Assembly: GCA_013399115.1 (NCBI GenBank)
Contig: VXAA01000849.1
Span: 19,630 to 83,629 of the forward strand
From: Anseranas semipalmata
Taxonomy: Eukaryota > Chordata > Aves > Anseriformes > Anseranatidae
Reading direction: 5' to 3'
DNA: 64,000 nt
Part shown: one piece after another, positions 12,038-24,576 of the stretch
Position numbering within the stretch: the first letter of the stretch is position 1
Layout of the letters: each line of letters begins with the position of its first letter
Notes under the pieces: generated by a model
Told to the model about the DNA's origin: nothing
What the model saw: only the letters and a program-made list of their open reading frames with translations
Database searches by the model: none
Program-made: the position numbers and the translations under genes

Positions 12038-13416
12038 AACAGGCCCGTGAAGAAACAAAAAGAGTTTTCTTCTTGCTCTTCACAAATTGGCTAGCCACAA
12101 TTGCAGTTTAAGTAAAGAATTTACCTTCAGGTAAGAATCCCCTCAAGAGAAATGAAAAACACAAGCAAGAAAAGTGCCATTCCCTCTGCAGCTGGTCAGC
12201 AGAGCAATCAGCCATTTTGGGCATCAGGACCACAGCAAAGGGCGGTATGCGGCAGAGGAGTTCCATACTGAGTTCTTGCTTTGCCATGCATATCATCACC
12301 CAAAGTAAAGGGCTCATATTCATACCAAATTATAGCCCCAATGAGAATGGATGCAACAGATTTTTATTGCTATGCAATCTTGTATTACATATATAAAAAT
12401 ACACTGCTCGCTATACAGTCAAGCAAAGCTAAAATTCCTACCTAGAAAGTCCATGTAATCTTGTGTTTGAGAAGACAGGACAAATATGAATCATGAATAA
12501 AATAAGTAGAGAAATGCAGAGAAAGGGCAAAGGAGACATTCATAAGATGAGTTATTAACTTGAACAGATTGTTTTTTTCAGCAAAAATTACAGGTTTCAT
12601 CCATTTCTGGTCACTTACTATAGTCTTGTGGGAAAAATGGCTTTTAGAATGAAAATAGATGTCTCAAAATTAAACAGAGCTTTCTTACTGTAACAGGCTG
12701 CACAGAAGAAGGCACAGAGGTGTGACCCTCAAATACACTTAGGACAAGACAAAGTTTGTTTCTCATGTAAAGACATGAACCATGGGGAATGAGGATCCCT
12801 TCTTTCAACCCAGGATCTTCCCTGAGATCATTTTTTGGAAATTCTGGAAAAGACCTACACCTGCTAGTGTACATGCCTCTATATCTTCACACTGGCAATA
12901 AATTATGAGAAGAAAAAGACCTAACTTGATTTCCAGGCCCTAAGGAATCAGGTCTGGACATAGTGAGGCACAGAAAGCACCTCTTGAGTGTGTTTTCAGA
13001 GGTTCATGCAGAGCAGGTTTGCACACTGAGCTGCACACACACATAAAAGCCATGTTTCTGGAATTAGGCCAGTTCACTTCTAGCAGTCAGGCTGCACTTC
13101 TCTGTGTTGCCTTTGCAGCTATGGTGTCAAATATGTCCATTTCAGATATACAATGAAACATAGGATGAAAATATAGCTATAGTTTTATTATCACTCATTC
13201 AGAAGCATATTGTTTTGCCAGTGTGGCACTTGCTCCAGCAGGCAAATACTGTTTACAAAATCTACAAAATCTTTTTCTAAATATGTATTATCTACATAGC
13301 ACTGGACATTTTACAGATGACTAGGAATCAAAATCCTTCCCACAAAAGGTTTATAATACAAATAAAAAACACAGACTCATGACAGGTTAAGTGATGTAAG
13401 AAATAAGGCAGTAAGC

Positions 13417-13455
13417 AAAAAAAAAAAAGAAAAAAGAAAGAAAGAAAGAAAGAAA
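13417..13455. repeat. A-tract running into (GAAA)n microsatellite
   Basis: Twelve A, then GAAAAAA, then about six GAAA units. It is a purine-only strand of roughly 39 bp, a composition able to form triplex or slipped structures. Confidence 0.93.
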
Positions 13456-14401
13456 TTGTAGCACACAGCTCTTCAGGTCTGACACTTTTTAGAGAAAGAA
13501 TAAACTCAAGATTTCCTAAAGAAAAAAGGAAAAAGATCCAACTTATTAAAGCCACAATAGGAAAGCCTTTTGGAATATGCCATGTTTCTCAGTTATGTTC
13601 TTTTGGGGTCTATTTTCATTGACTTTTTGCGGAGCTTTCAGCCTGTGACTGAACTGAAAACAGCCAATCTCTCTTTCTGGTTCATGTATATTAGCTCAGT
13701 GCTGTTAGGTTTGTTTCTCCAAAACAGCAGGGAGCTGGGATTTTTTAAAGGTTTCCACAGAAATTAAGAGGAGAGGAATATAATACCTTCAACTCAAATT
13801 TATTTCTTTTAATTCATTTTATATGCACTTGGGGCCTAAATAACTCAGGAGTAATTACTGAAAAGTAGCCTATTGTGTGACTTGCACCCCTTTGTGAACA
13901 ACTATTGCCTTAACTCCAGATGCAGAGTATTTCGTAACATGTTTGTAACACTCCATATTCCCTTTGTGGAGCCTACAGACAAGTAGTGGATCCATTTTTC
14001 ACTCGCATGCCAGAATAGCTAACCATATGTGTACAGTTGCATGTGCATACAAAGGCCAGCAATCAATTACTACTACTAGAAGTTCATACAAATCAGGAGA
14101 CAGATGTAACACCTCTGGATTGTCTCCCTATGCAGTAATGCCCTCTAAACCTATCTCTGTAATAGATTAAAATTATTCCTGACAACACAACATGGTCCTT
14201 AATATTTTGACTAATAAGCCCCAGCCTCTGGAAATGTGGTCTCAAATAACAATAACAATGACAAGCAAGAAATTTTAAGCATTCATTCAAGTTGCTGTCT
14301 CTGTCCAAATTATTACCACTCATAGCGCAGCTTGAAAACTTTAATATGCAAGTTAATTTGAACCGTTTACTTTGTACTGAGCAAACAGGACATCTCACAT
14401 T

Positions 14402-14426
14402 AAAAAAAAAAAAAAGAAAAGAAAAG
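14402..14426. repeat. A14 tract followed by GAAAA units
   Basis: A long A run followed by two GAAAA units, purine-only on the plus strand. Confidence 0.92.
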
Positions 14427-15405
14427 ATCCATCAGCTGTACAACGTATAGTCATATCATTATTTCAGGTCTCTGGGGCCTGTATGAAATACAAATGAGTG
14501 TGTAAGGTGCTATCAGAATGAAAGGGAAAAAATGAAGAAAATCTGGAACCAGCTAGCCACATTTCACTGGGCTAGATAACTACATCTCCCCTCTCCTCAT
14601 TTTTTCTCTCTATTACAAGCATCTGGGAAAAAAAAATGGATAAGGTGTGTGGAGAGAGGACTTATGTCTGAAACTTTCTTTTTTTCCTTCAATAAACTGG
14701 AAACCTCAGGATCTCTAATGGCTGAGAGCTTTTTTCTTCCTCAGTCCAAGAAAAAGGGCTGTTTTTTTTCCTCCTTAGCCCAAAGAGTTTTATTTTTTCG
14801 TACAAAGACTGACACTTCTTTTGCTTAGAAATTTTCTTTGAACAACATTACTTTGTTATGAAATTAGACTTTAGACAAAAATATTAAACTGGTAACTATC
14901 CTTGGGATGTTTTAGGTGTAGATTTTCCATGTACTCATTAAGTAAATGTAACTCTGAATCTACACTGCATTATGTAATGTAAATGGACACACATCTTGCT
15001 GAACACACATATACGCTGTAATGTAGATTTGGAATCATATTTTCTTAATGAATACATTCAAATATATACAAAAGACATCAGTATTACAACATCTACCACT
15101 CAAAAAATAGCAAACCACAAACTTAATATTGCCTGTGAAGCCTTAATTCATCCCCCTTTGGGAATATATATTGTGACGTGGTACAGGATGGTATATCTAT
15201 ATCACCTCGTTTTGTTGCACAGGACCTTAACTCATTCTTCACATTATTCTTGCCTTCTTCACTCAATATATGATGGCACAAAGTCATGTGCTGAGTATAG
15301 TATAATTTCCTTATGAGCATTATGTCCAGCTTGTTGCCAGAGTAACTGAATTATTCCCAAACTTAAGTGCATATATCTGCCTGACACTTCTAGGACATTA
15401 TCAGC

Positions 15406-15431
15406 TTTTTTTTTTTTTTTCATTTTTTTTT
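15406..15431. repeat. Interrupted T tract
   Basis: T15, then CA, then T9. Confidence 0.92.
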
Positions 15432-16024
15432 AATGAGTTAGGAATAAATTAAAAATTAAAGCTAAAATGTTCAGTTTAGAAGAGTTTGCCAACTGAAGAT
15501 CCTAGTTTGAGACATCTAGAACCAGATGTCTCAGAATAATTGATGTTTTCAAGATCTTCATGTATTCAAACACAGCAACAATTGGCATTAGTTGTATGTT
15601 AGCAGTCAGCATTCCTGTAAACCTGTAACAGCATCCTATCTTAAGCTCCTTATAAATAAAGAAGGCACAGTTTGTGGCAAAGAGTAAGGTTTAATATTGT
15701 TTGCCTAATCACAAAAGAACTCTGTGGAGAACTGCAAGCATAGAGAAAAATTGTACCAGAACCAGAAAACTGGTCTTCCCCTTCCTTCAGCTCCCCAACT
15801 CATTCTCTGTGCACACTTGTAAGACAAAGTCCTTCAGAGGATCTTCTTTACCCAAACACCCTTCATGCAAGTGCACACTCTGTCTGATGCACTAAAAAAA
15901 AGTGACTCTGAAGCAAAAATGAAAAAAGCTATATATATATTTACATACTTGTTTAAGTAAAAAGCAGAGGTGACAGTGTTTTTAAAATAAAACATACAAA
16001 TAGTCTGTAATTAAAAATAATCTA

Positions 16025-16041
16025 NNNNNNNNNNNNNNNNN
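16025..16041. other. Assembly gap, 17 N
   Basis: Seventeen undetermined bases are followed directly by a run of eight G. G-runs next to gaps are typical of sequencing drop-out, so the true local sequence may be longer and GC-rich. Confidence 0.99.
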
Positions 16042-17199
16042 GGGGGGGGTGGAATCTACTGGGAAGGAGGCATGTTTCAACTGTAAACATATTTTCTATA
16101 ATACTCTGGGTATTTTAGCACTCTGGAATCAAATTTCTCTTTGCAACTTTGTAAGAGACAATCATTTAGTTTCTAGCAAGCACTGTTAGAGACTGTCATA
16201 ATTAATGAATGCAAAGAGATTGAATTAAAACTAAGTAGATAACTACTGAAAATGGTATTTTCTTCCTTTTCAGTCTTTCCATTTATGGTGCTAAAATTCT
16301 TCCTCTTTCCCCTGTCCCAAAGATAAAACTACAATCGATAACACTATCATAAGGATCTCAACTGCTTGCCAATGTGTTCTTTGGCAAGCCTGCAGCACCA
16401 TTTTTTTTTTCATTTGAACCTAACCCAGCATAAAGGTAAGTAATTATCTTGCATATAAATATTGTACATATTTTGCAAGAGGTTTTCAGAACAAGAGAGT
16501 GTATAGTTTCAGCAAGTCTGAGGTGGGATCAAATTTTTGGAGGAAAATATCCTGTCTCTCTGTCCATCCATTCAACCCTCCATTCTTGCAGTCTTCTACC
16601 ATTGGTTCCTTCAGTGGTGGAAGCCAGTGCCAACGCTGGAACCAGGGCTCCAGTTCTCCTCCCAGCTACTCTGCTGGGGAAAGGAAAGGTAGCTGCACAT
16701 GCCTGCCATTTCCTTTTTGCTGAATTTAATATCCGTTTAGAGAAAAGTCATATATCCCTTGCTGATGGGTGTATTCCAAACCCCCTTGGAGTATGCGTTA
16801 CATTAAAGTTTGAGAAGAAATGTTACCAGTCTCTCACTGTGATACTGATATTTCCCTTTTCTGAACAAAACCCTATCTTTAGAGCTTTGTAGGTCAGCTT
16901 CCTAGTAACTAAAAACAACAAAAACAAAAATCTGGAACTGAGTGGGAATATTCTGAAAAAGTAAGAGCTGAATGGAACATAGGCAATGTACATCTCTTCT
17001 TCCAGAATTCTTTGTTGAACACCAAAGCCTGTTTGGCAGCAAACAACTTTGAAACTTCAGGACAACAGAGCAGCATAAAGCAAATGCCACTTTTGCTCCC
17101 ATAAGTCCCTCTAATAAAGTAGCATATTTTATGTATTTCTTCTCAAGACTGAACATTTGCTCAAACACAGAAAAGTAACTTGGCACACTATGTAAAATA

Positions 17200-17213
17200 G
17201 CACCACCTAGTGA
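17200..17213 (-). promoter_or_regulatory. CTCF-like core motif
   Basis: The minus strand reads TCACTAGGTGGTGC. Against the commonly quoted CTCF core CCASYAGRKGGCRS it matches 12 of 14 positions, missing the first C and the late C of GGC. A single motif by eye is weak evidence for binding. Confidence 0.3.
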
Positions 17214-17791
17214 TTTCCTGCAAGAACCATGTGCTACTCCAGCACTGGTATTATAAAATTAAAATGATGTGAGACAGAGGCACTTCAAAATACCTAAACA
17301 GTGGTGTTAATCTATATTCAAAGATGGTACATCTTAAATTGTTCATAAATTGTTTCAAAAATATTCTTAAAATAATGTGTTCTTTCAATGATTCATGAGC
17401 AAACTCACAGGACATGCAGAATTTTTTGCAACAGAATTGAAAGCACTGAAAACAGGTTTTTGCATTACTAAAAAATTTGTTAATGCTTAACCATTTAAGT
17501 GAAGATGGTTTTTTGCCTACTTGAAAATCTACCATTTTTGTTTAAAATAATCCATTGGATCAAAAAGACTGATTTTGTTGAAAAATATATAGAGATAAGA
17601 GAAATTTGGCCTGCTTCTTTTGAAAGATTTGCAACGATGTGTGTTCTGTGAGTGCAATGACTGGTAAGATTGTACATAAAACAAAGTTCACAGGATGGCA
17701 AATATTGCCAGAAGTACCAAAAAAAAATAAAATGTATTTTATGAATATGTCACAACCCCAAATATTGAGATATCTTATCTATTCCTTGAGC

Positions 17792-17811
17792 ATTTATTTA
17801 TTTATTTATTT
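17792..17811. repeat. (ATTT)n microsatellite
   Basis: Five ATTT units in a row. Confidence 0.93.
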
Positions 17812-18000
17812 GTCTGTACTGAAGAATTCTATTAGTAAGCAGCTTCTACTCGATACAGGACTAAAACTGAGTATATCTTTATGAACATAAGTACTTCAGA
17901 TGCTCCAAAACTTGGTCGTGTATAGAACCCCCACAATTTAAATATCAATGAAAAAGATTAACCTCCAGGAATACAAAGATTAGAGAGGATCTAAGTTCTT

Positions 18001-18048
18001 GTCCTCCCCTGCTAAAGTCAATGAAAAACATTCATTAACTGAAGTCCC
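18001..18048. repeat. Possible worn inverted-repeat element (AAGTCAATG core)
   Basis: The segment reads CCCCTGCTAAAGTCAATG, then AAAAACATTCATTAACTGAAGTCCC. The order of motifs resembles the ancient amniote repeat whose arms read CCTGCTCCCATTGAAGTCAATGG and its complement. Divergence is high. Confidence 0.3.
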
Positions 18049-18053
18049 CAAAA

Positions 18054-18097
18054 TGCACATATGTATATGTGTATACGTGTGTATACATATACATATG
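18054..18097. repeat. 44-bp alternating purine-pyrimidine (TG/TA/CA) tract
   Basis: Every base from TGCACATATG to ACATATG alternates pyrimidine and purine without a break for 44 bp, mixing TA, TG, CA and one CG step. Such tracts are unstable microsatellite-like DNA and can adopt left-handed or cruciform forms under torsion (established biophysics). No function is implied. Confidence 0.9.
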
Positions 18098-19801
18098 GAT
18101 ATATACTTTTTTTCCATGTGTACAAGTATATAAGTGCAGACTGGCCCTCTAAAAACGATATGATGACAATTGTACAATGGGCTTCTTTGTTTCTCCATAG
18201 TTATGAATATGTCACAATAATTAAGATTATCCTTTAAGAAGAAAAAAAATATATATAGAAAAGCCTAAACCCTGCTCCTCCTTGACAGCAATTCTAAGCC
18301 TCATCAGAGATAAATCAATCTCCAACAGTGGCAGGCAGCTATTTAAGGCCAGCGGATGGGGCCAGAGCCATGGTAAGTGCAGGACTGTAGCTGTCACATT
18401 GCCAGTCACTGCATTCCCATTCTCAGGACTGAGTCACCCACACCATTTCTTGTGAGCAAGACTGTCAGCAGTTTGACTCTTTATCTCTTTATCACTGTTT
18501 GGCATCTTCCTGTACATAGATCTCAATTATACCCCTTGCATTTGTGCATTATTTTAAGTGCTTTGTTTTGATTTTGTTTTGTTTTAAGTTTGAATCCAAA
18601 GATTCATTGGAAATTCCCTATGATAAGAGCCAGAACACGAGCAGGATAAATGGCTATCTAAAGTGCATATGATAGTGTCTCCTCCCTGACTGGATAACTT
18701 CTCTTTAATAAAACATAAGACATAGTTACAATGTGCTGTCAAGCCAGGACAAAGTTACCTGAGCTAATATTGCTCTAATCTGAAATTTCCTTCAATGCAG
18801 CATAGTTCTATGAAGGGATTCATGCTTCACCTGAAAGACAAAAAACAGAATCAATGCCACACAACTTGGCATACCTGCTAATCCCAGAACAACACAGCAT
18901 GGCCTTTGCTATGCTATGTGCAGTTAGGAAGCTACCCTGGACCCCGCCACTTCAGCTATACCTGCACCATGGTCTGGTTGCAGGTGTGAGTATATATTTC
19001 TATACAATCAAATTAACTCTTCATCCTGCAGCTGAACACTGCAAGGATAGGATGTGGTCATTTCCTCTGTGACCATGGGACTCAGCACTTGGACACTGGA
19101 GTCAAAGCGTGAACTTCTCAGAAAGCCATGAGAGATGTGTAGGCTTCCACTCTGTGCAGACACACAGCTTTTTGATTGTTCTTATTCAGGTAACTATAGG
19201 CTGTACCAACTGCAATTTGATACTCTAGAGTACACAGAAATCATAACTGTGGAGATGCATTTTTCTACTACTTTTCTGTGGCGTATCTCTCACTCACATT
19301 CTGTTGTCATCTACATGTTCTACTCTCTGTTTTCACAACTCATTTGCACCTTCCCACATGAAGGATATCTCCAGCAGGGGACATTTATATTGTAAGTAAC
19401 CTAAACATTTCAGTTTGTGCTTACTGAAACTGGCAGTAGTCTTTGAGCAATGGTGAAATGCAGGCCCCTGCATGGTCTTGAAAACACGATGTATTGTACA
19501 CAGGGCCTACAAGCCCTTAAACTCCCCACAGACACAATCCTGCTATTCTCTACATTCCCAGTTGCCCATAAAACTTAAACTTCTATTCTCTTCTTCAGAA
19601 CAAGCTTGAAATGCAAATGAAGGGCTAGAAAAGAGCTGAGGTCTGTCTGCACATGATTCAGTGGTAGCTTCAAGGAAGAGAACTGCCCTATTTTAAGATA
19701 GGAGAGAAGCAAAAAAGTTGCTGAGTCTTGCCACCTGTTTTGATCCGGGAAGCAGCTTTGATTCTCTTGTGGCACTACTTTGCATGTTTCCCTTTGAATT
19801 T

Positions 19802-19814
19802 AAAAAAAAAAAAA
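19802..19814. repeat. A13 homopolymer
   Basis: Run of 13 A with no recognised element upstream. Confidence 0.9.
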
Positions 19815-21083
19815 GGAGCAAGTAGGGAAAGACCTAAAAAAGGCTTGGGCTTAGCAGTGAGAAGGGCCGCTGGGGAAATCCAGCAACTTACAATGTATGT
19901 TTAATAAAAAGGATTCTACTTAAGAAAAAGAGAAGTTGCTGTACTCTGCTTGGGCACTTCCCCTGAGGACCTCCAAACAAACCATGGCAGATGAAGTGCA
20001 GACTCATGTGGGAGACTCAGTAGATGGCACTCCTCCCTCTGAGGCAACACAAGGGTTCAGCTTTGGATCGGAAGCTGCTTTTCCAAGGGGAATAGGGTGA
20101 AATCACTTCTATAAGATATAGAATTCAATATATACAAATACAAATATCTGAGTTATAAACATCTATAAAATTTAAACAGTCTAGGACCCAGCTTGCTCAG
20201 AGACTACTTCTCTCTGTATGTCCTAGTGTGACTCATTTGCTCCTAATTCCAGACACGGCAGTTGGGGTGACAGATGCTATGGGTCATGGCATAGACCAGA
20301 GGAGCAGACGTCAGGCCATTACAATATGAAATTGCCTTGGAGTCTGAGAGGAGTCTGTCCAATCTTCCTGCGTTCATGGGACAGGACAAATGCTGTTCTT
20401 TAGTTGCCCTGCTTGGACATTTTCTGTTTGAAAATATAGTATCATAATCTTGTTCTATCCAGATGTTTGCAATATTTGGATAGATAATTCCTGTATCTGT
20501 ACACAATTGGTAAATTCTTTTACAATCTTTAAAATATAAGAGGTTACTTATTAAGGTATACAGAGAAAATAATACATTAAAAGCTAGCTAAATCAGTCCC
20601 AATGTCAATAACATTAATTTACACTGCAGTTCCTTCATCATGGGTTTTCCATATATTTTACTCTGCTGAACAACATTTTCTTAATACTTGCTGAAGCACT
20701 TACCAACCCAAAACCACAGTTCACACACCTCTGTGCTATCTTCCAAATCAGAGTTTGGAAGAAAATTGTAAAGTGAAATGACAAGTAATCTGAAGAGGGA
20801 AAAGTAAGAAGATCTAGAAAATAAAGAAGTGTTGGAACAGATATTAGAATTTTCCATTGCAAATTATCACCACTAACCGGCTGTCTGGGAAACACTCCAA
20901 CCTGATGTTGGGTTCTCTTTGATAACGTGGTGTTTCTAAGCAACATTTCTAGTCAGCCCATGTGTATGAGTGGTCAGCCACCACTCCACAACTTCAAAAC
21001 ATGAATTTCTTTTGTTAGATGCAGATCCAATTTGCTATTTGGTTTTCATATGAAAAATGCAGCAGGCTTTTTAAGATACAGTT

Positions 21084-21099
21084 AAAAAAAAAAAAAAAA
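21084..21099. repeat. A16 homopolymer
   Basis: Run of 16 A, followed by GAAGGAAG purines. Confidence 0.92.
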
Positions 21100-23749
21100 G
21101 AAGGAAGCAGTGCTAAATATTGTAACACATTTCAACACATAGAGCTGTGTGACTAATTTATTCAATACTACATTAATGAACCCCTTTTTTGTTCTTAAGC
21201 TAAGCAGATGGGTATTCAGGTAGCAAGTGTTAAAGTTGTCAAGAATTTATGTTCTAATTCCATTCACATGAGCAGCCAAAGGCATTTCTTACATAAGAAT
21301 GACAGTGATAACAATTAGCCGGTCTCTTCACTCAATATGCTTCTATTATAATCCCAGATGAAATATTTTTCAGGATTTGGATCTGCTGAGCTAAAATTTC
21401 TAAAGTTCATTCCTTTCAAACCTTGTATGTGAAAAAGATGTGAATTCCAGTCCCTCAGAGTCCACGGACTGCCCATCCAGCTTGGATCTATGCTTTGCAC
21501 ACATTCAAGTACAAGGTGTATCTAGTGATTACATAACTCATAAGTGAATTGGGAAATTGTTTCTATCTCAACCAAAAATAATTTCGGTTGGATATGTAGG
21601 AATTCACATCCTTGATAAATAAAGAACAGGAATGTTCCTCTGAAGTTAGAGATACCAGTTGTACAACAGACAGGATCTCTCACACTGATGGTAGCAGACC
21701 TGCTCTTGGCTGATGGACACTGAGGTAGACAAAGTCCTGCAGACTACTGGCAGGGATGTGGATATGGTAGAGCCACAGGAGATCACTGTGTACGGTGAAG
21801 TTAGGAACTGTTTTCTGAGGCTGTGCTTACATCTCAGAGAGACTGACTTCAGATCGCTGGCAAGGACAGTTGCATTCCGTGCTTAGGCAGAAAATATTTT
21901 AGATTTCTATAAAATCATCCTATCAAAATGAATATATTTTATCAACTCAGATCTGGAATATATGCATCCTACTAGTGCTAATTATAACAAGACATATGGT
22001 TAAACAGCACTTCAGATTGAGACAGTTTGGGGAATTTCTCTACCTATGATTTCTTCTTGACATTGGAATCTTTCTTATGGACATCTGTCAGCATGCAAGT
22101 TCCAGCAGGAATGTGGCACACTCAGTTCCTTCTTCCAATCTTTTGCTTCTATATTGTCATAAAACCCACAGTAGGTGACTGAAAAGTTGCTTGCACCTGG
22201 CTCTTGGCTAAAAATAGTGAGCCATTAAACTTTGATGATCCTCCATTTAGATGGAGCACATTTGGATGAAAGATGGCGACTATCCAGAGCAAACGGTTAT
22301 TTCAAGTCTGATTCCCAGGAAAGATAATCATTGAACTACAGATTAGTTACAGAGAAACAGATCATCTGATAAGCCTTATCTAAAGATCACCTGACGTATA
22401 AGAAAGGGTCTTATAGAAGTTTTCCTCTGAGATCACATCAGAAGAAAGAAAGACAGCTAGCTGCAGGACTGAGAAAAACTCTGACCTGTTTCAGACCTGA
22501 AACTAGAGAAATATCATGGACAACCCAGAAAATTCTGACCCAAGAACAGAAACCATCCCAAGCTAATGAGGAAACTGAAGCAAGAGGCTGAATGCGGAAA
22601 TGTTTTGCGCACAGATGTGTAATTCTAATGCTAGCTCAGGTAAGACATGACTGTTTTTGCAACCCAACTGTTCATCTCAGCTATCCCATGTCTTTGAGAG
22701 GGAAAACTGCAAATCCATGTTGATCACAATGTGGAGAGAGGTAGGGGAGGAGACAATGGGCTGTAGGAGTCTTGCTTCCCTGAAACAATAGTAGATAAAA
22801 AACATATCAAAGAAACTCTACCAGAAAGAGAGGCTAAATCTAACTGGGACGTAAGAAAGCTAAAAATATTTAGATACCTTGTAACATTACCTAAACACAG
22901 CAGCTGGGAGTGTACAAAGAGAACAGAGTTTTATCAAGGCTGTGACACACGCAGTCCTGGAAAAATTAATTTATCTAGCCTGCAGCTATGTGTTCGTTTC
23001 TTAGCATACTGGCTCCCCTTGTTATAGTCACGAGAGTAATTCTGTCACGTGCTCTCCCTTTTATGACAGGCAGTCACACAGGCCTGAATTTTGGCTGCTT
23101 ATATCATACTAATGTACAATATGTGCAGGGACTTTTCTGACCTTCTCTAAAGCATCCAGAAGGGACTCAAGCAGTATATGGACTTCCTGGGTGCAGTGGG
23201 GAAAATAGCTAGGGCGTCTTGTGCCATTTCATGGTCACACAAAAACATGACCAGATGAATCAGGAGTTCAGGTACCATAACTCCCTCAGTCTGGTTGCGG
23301 ATTCTGGGGACACCTTTCACTATAGCACCGCTGGAATAGGGTTGTATGGCTTTCTCCACCAGGGCTGCCTAAGGCATTTTGCCTGCAACCTCTCTGAACA
23401 GACAGATGGTCTACTGGTCTTTAGCCCTTCTCCATTGTTGCTACGGATGTAAACATGACCACGTTTAACCCCCTCCCAGCTGCTCTCAACCCAAAAGTAC
23501 AGAGCTGAGGAGATCTGAGATTCTGCTGTGGTAACTATAGCCATCTAATTGAGTCATTGATGTTAAAAGTACAACACCCTGGGGTTCCCTCTGTCTTCAT
23601 GGAGAAAGACAGTCACCTCTGGAGGCTTACTGAAACCACTGAAGATCAACATCATGTAGTCAACATGTCTATCTTTAAGCATTCAGCATAAGCAGAACTT
23701 AAGTGACATAGCTCATAACACAGAAATCTCATTTAAATTCCTGAAATTT

Positions 23750-23763
23750 AAAAAAAAAAAAAG
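23750..23763. repeat. A14 homopolymer
   Basis: Run of 14 A preceded by the near-palindromic AAATTCCTGAAATTT. Confidence 0.92.
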
Positions 23764-24511
23764 TTGGTTTAATTATATCCAGTTGGGAAGCATATAAACA
23801 TTACCCTTGGAAAATACAGGAGCTTAAGCAATAGAACTCATGAAAGAAATTCATCTGTAGAAAATTTGTCACAAAGAAACAAAGTGAATTCAATGTGGAA
23901 CTGAAGGAAGTATTCCTAGCAAACTACTAATCTGTGTAAACTAATCTTTTAATTTTTTTTAAGATGGTGCTGAATTTCATGACTTGTGGGAATTGCCCAC
24001 AAATATGTTTGTCACTAAATTCTGCGAAGAGGTCTGTGTGACTGGGAATTCCCATGACTGACCTTGAGAACAACAGCACAAAGGTCAAACCAAAGGTCCA
24101 TCTAAGCACAGTGTCTTTATACAGAGGTGAAAGTAGATGCTTAAAGAAAGTATGTGAAAATAGTATGATATTTTGTCTGCTATATCACCCCAGCTTCTAG
24201 CACTGTGTGGATAAGTGACTTCATAAGCCAGATGTTGTAACTTTGTGGTTAGTACTGCTTGACTGATTTTCCGTACGTGAATTTAACCGGTCACTACATC
24301 TGCGGTTCAGACCATAGGCTCATTTCATTTCCTTCTCTCACGAGCATTTCCATGCTTTCTACCATGCAGGCCACTACACTTGAAGTAAATTTTACCTATT
24401 ACTTCATCTGATTCTCCCTATCTTAAAACTCACCACTGCTCCAGAAAACCTCTGGGAAAGTAGAATGAAAAGATTAATGAATGCAACATTCAAATTGCGC
24501 CTATGCTCTAA

Positions 24512-24576
24512 AGCCTGATCCAAAATCCCATTGCTGACTAAGCAAAAAACAACATTGATGTGAATCAGATTCAGAC
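24512..24576. repeat. Ancient inverted-repeat element, GCCTGATCC type
   Basis: It starts AGCCTGATCCAAAATCCCAT and ends ATTGATGTGAATCAGATTCAG. The ends are roughly inverted (CCTGATCC against ATCAGATTC). The arrangement, with CCATTG and CATTGATGTGAAT in the middle, resembles a short non-autonomous repeat common in turtles, crocodilians and birds whose centre reads TTGAAGTCAATGG. I do not recall its database name. Confidence 0.42.

Larger units (their letters stand above)
9441..17160. other. Non-coding stretch, no gene recognised
   Basis: Open frames reach at most 106 codons here, except for one 147-codon frame at 16449-16892 that overlaps a shifted frame on the same strand and matches no family I recognise. 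The sequence is AT-rich and includes several homopolymer tracts, a GAAA microsatellite and an assembly gap at 16025. Most of it shows no recognisable structure. Confidence 0.65.

Noticed and set aside
16449..16892. 147-codon plus-strand open frame
   Set aside because: No domain or homology recognised, an equally open shifted frame overlaps it, and composition does not change at its ends. Length is within chance for 64 kb.
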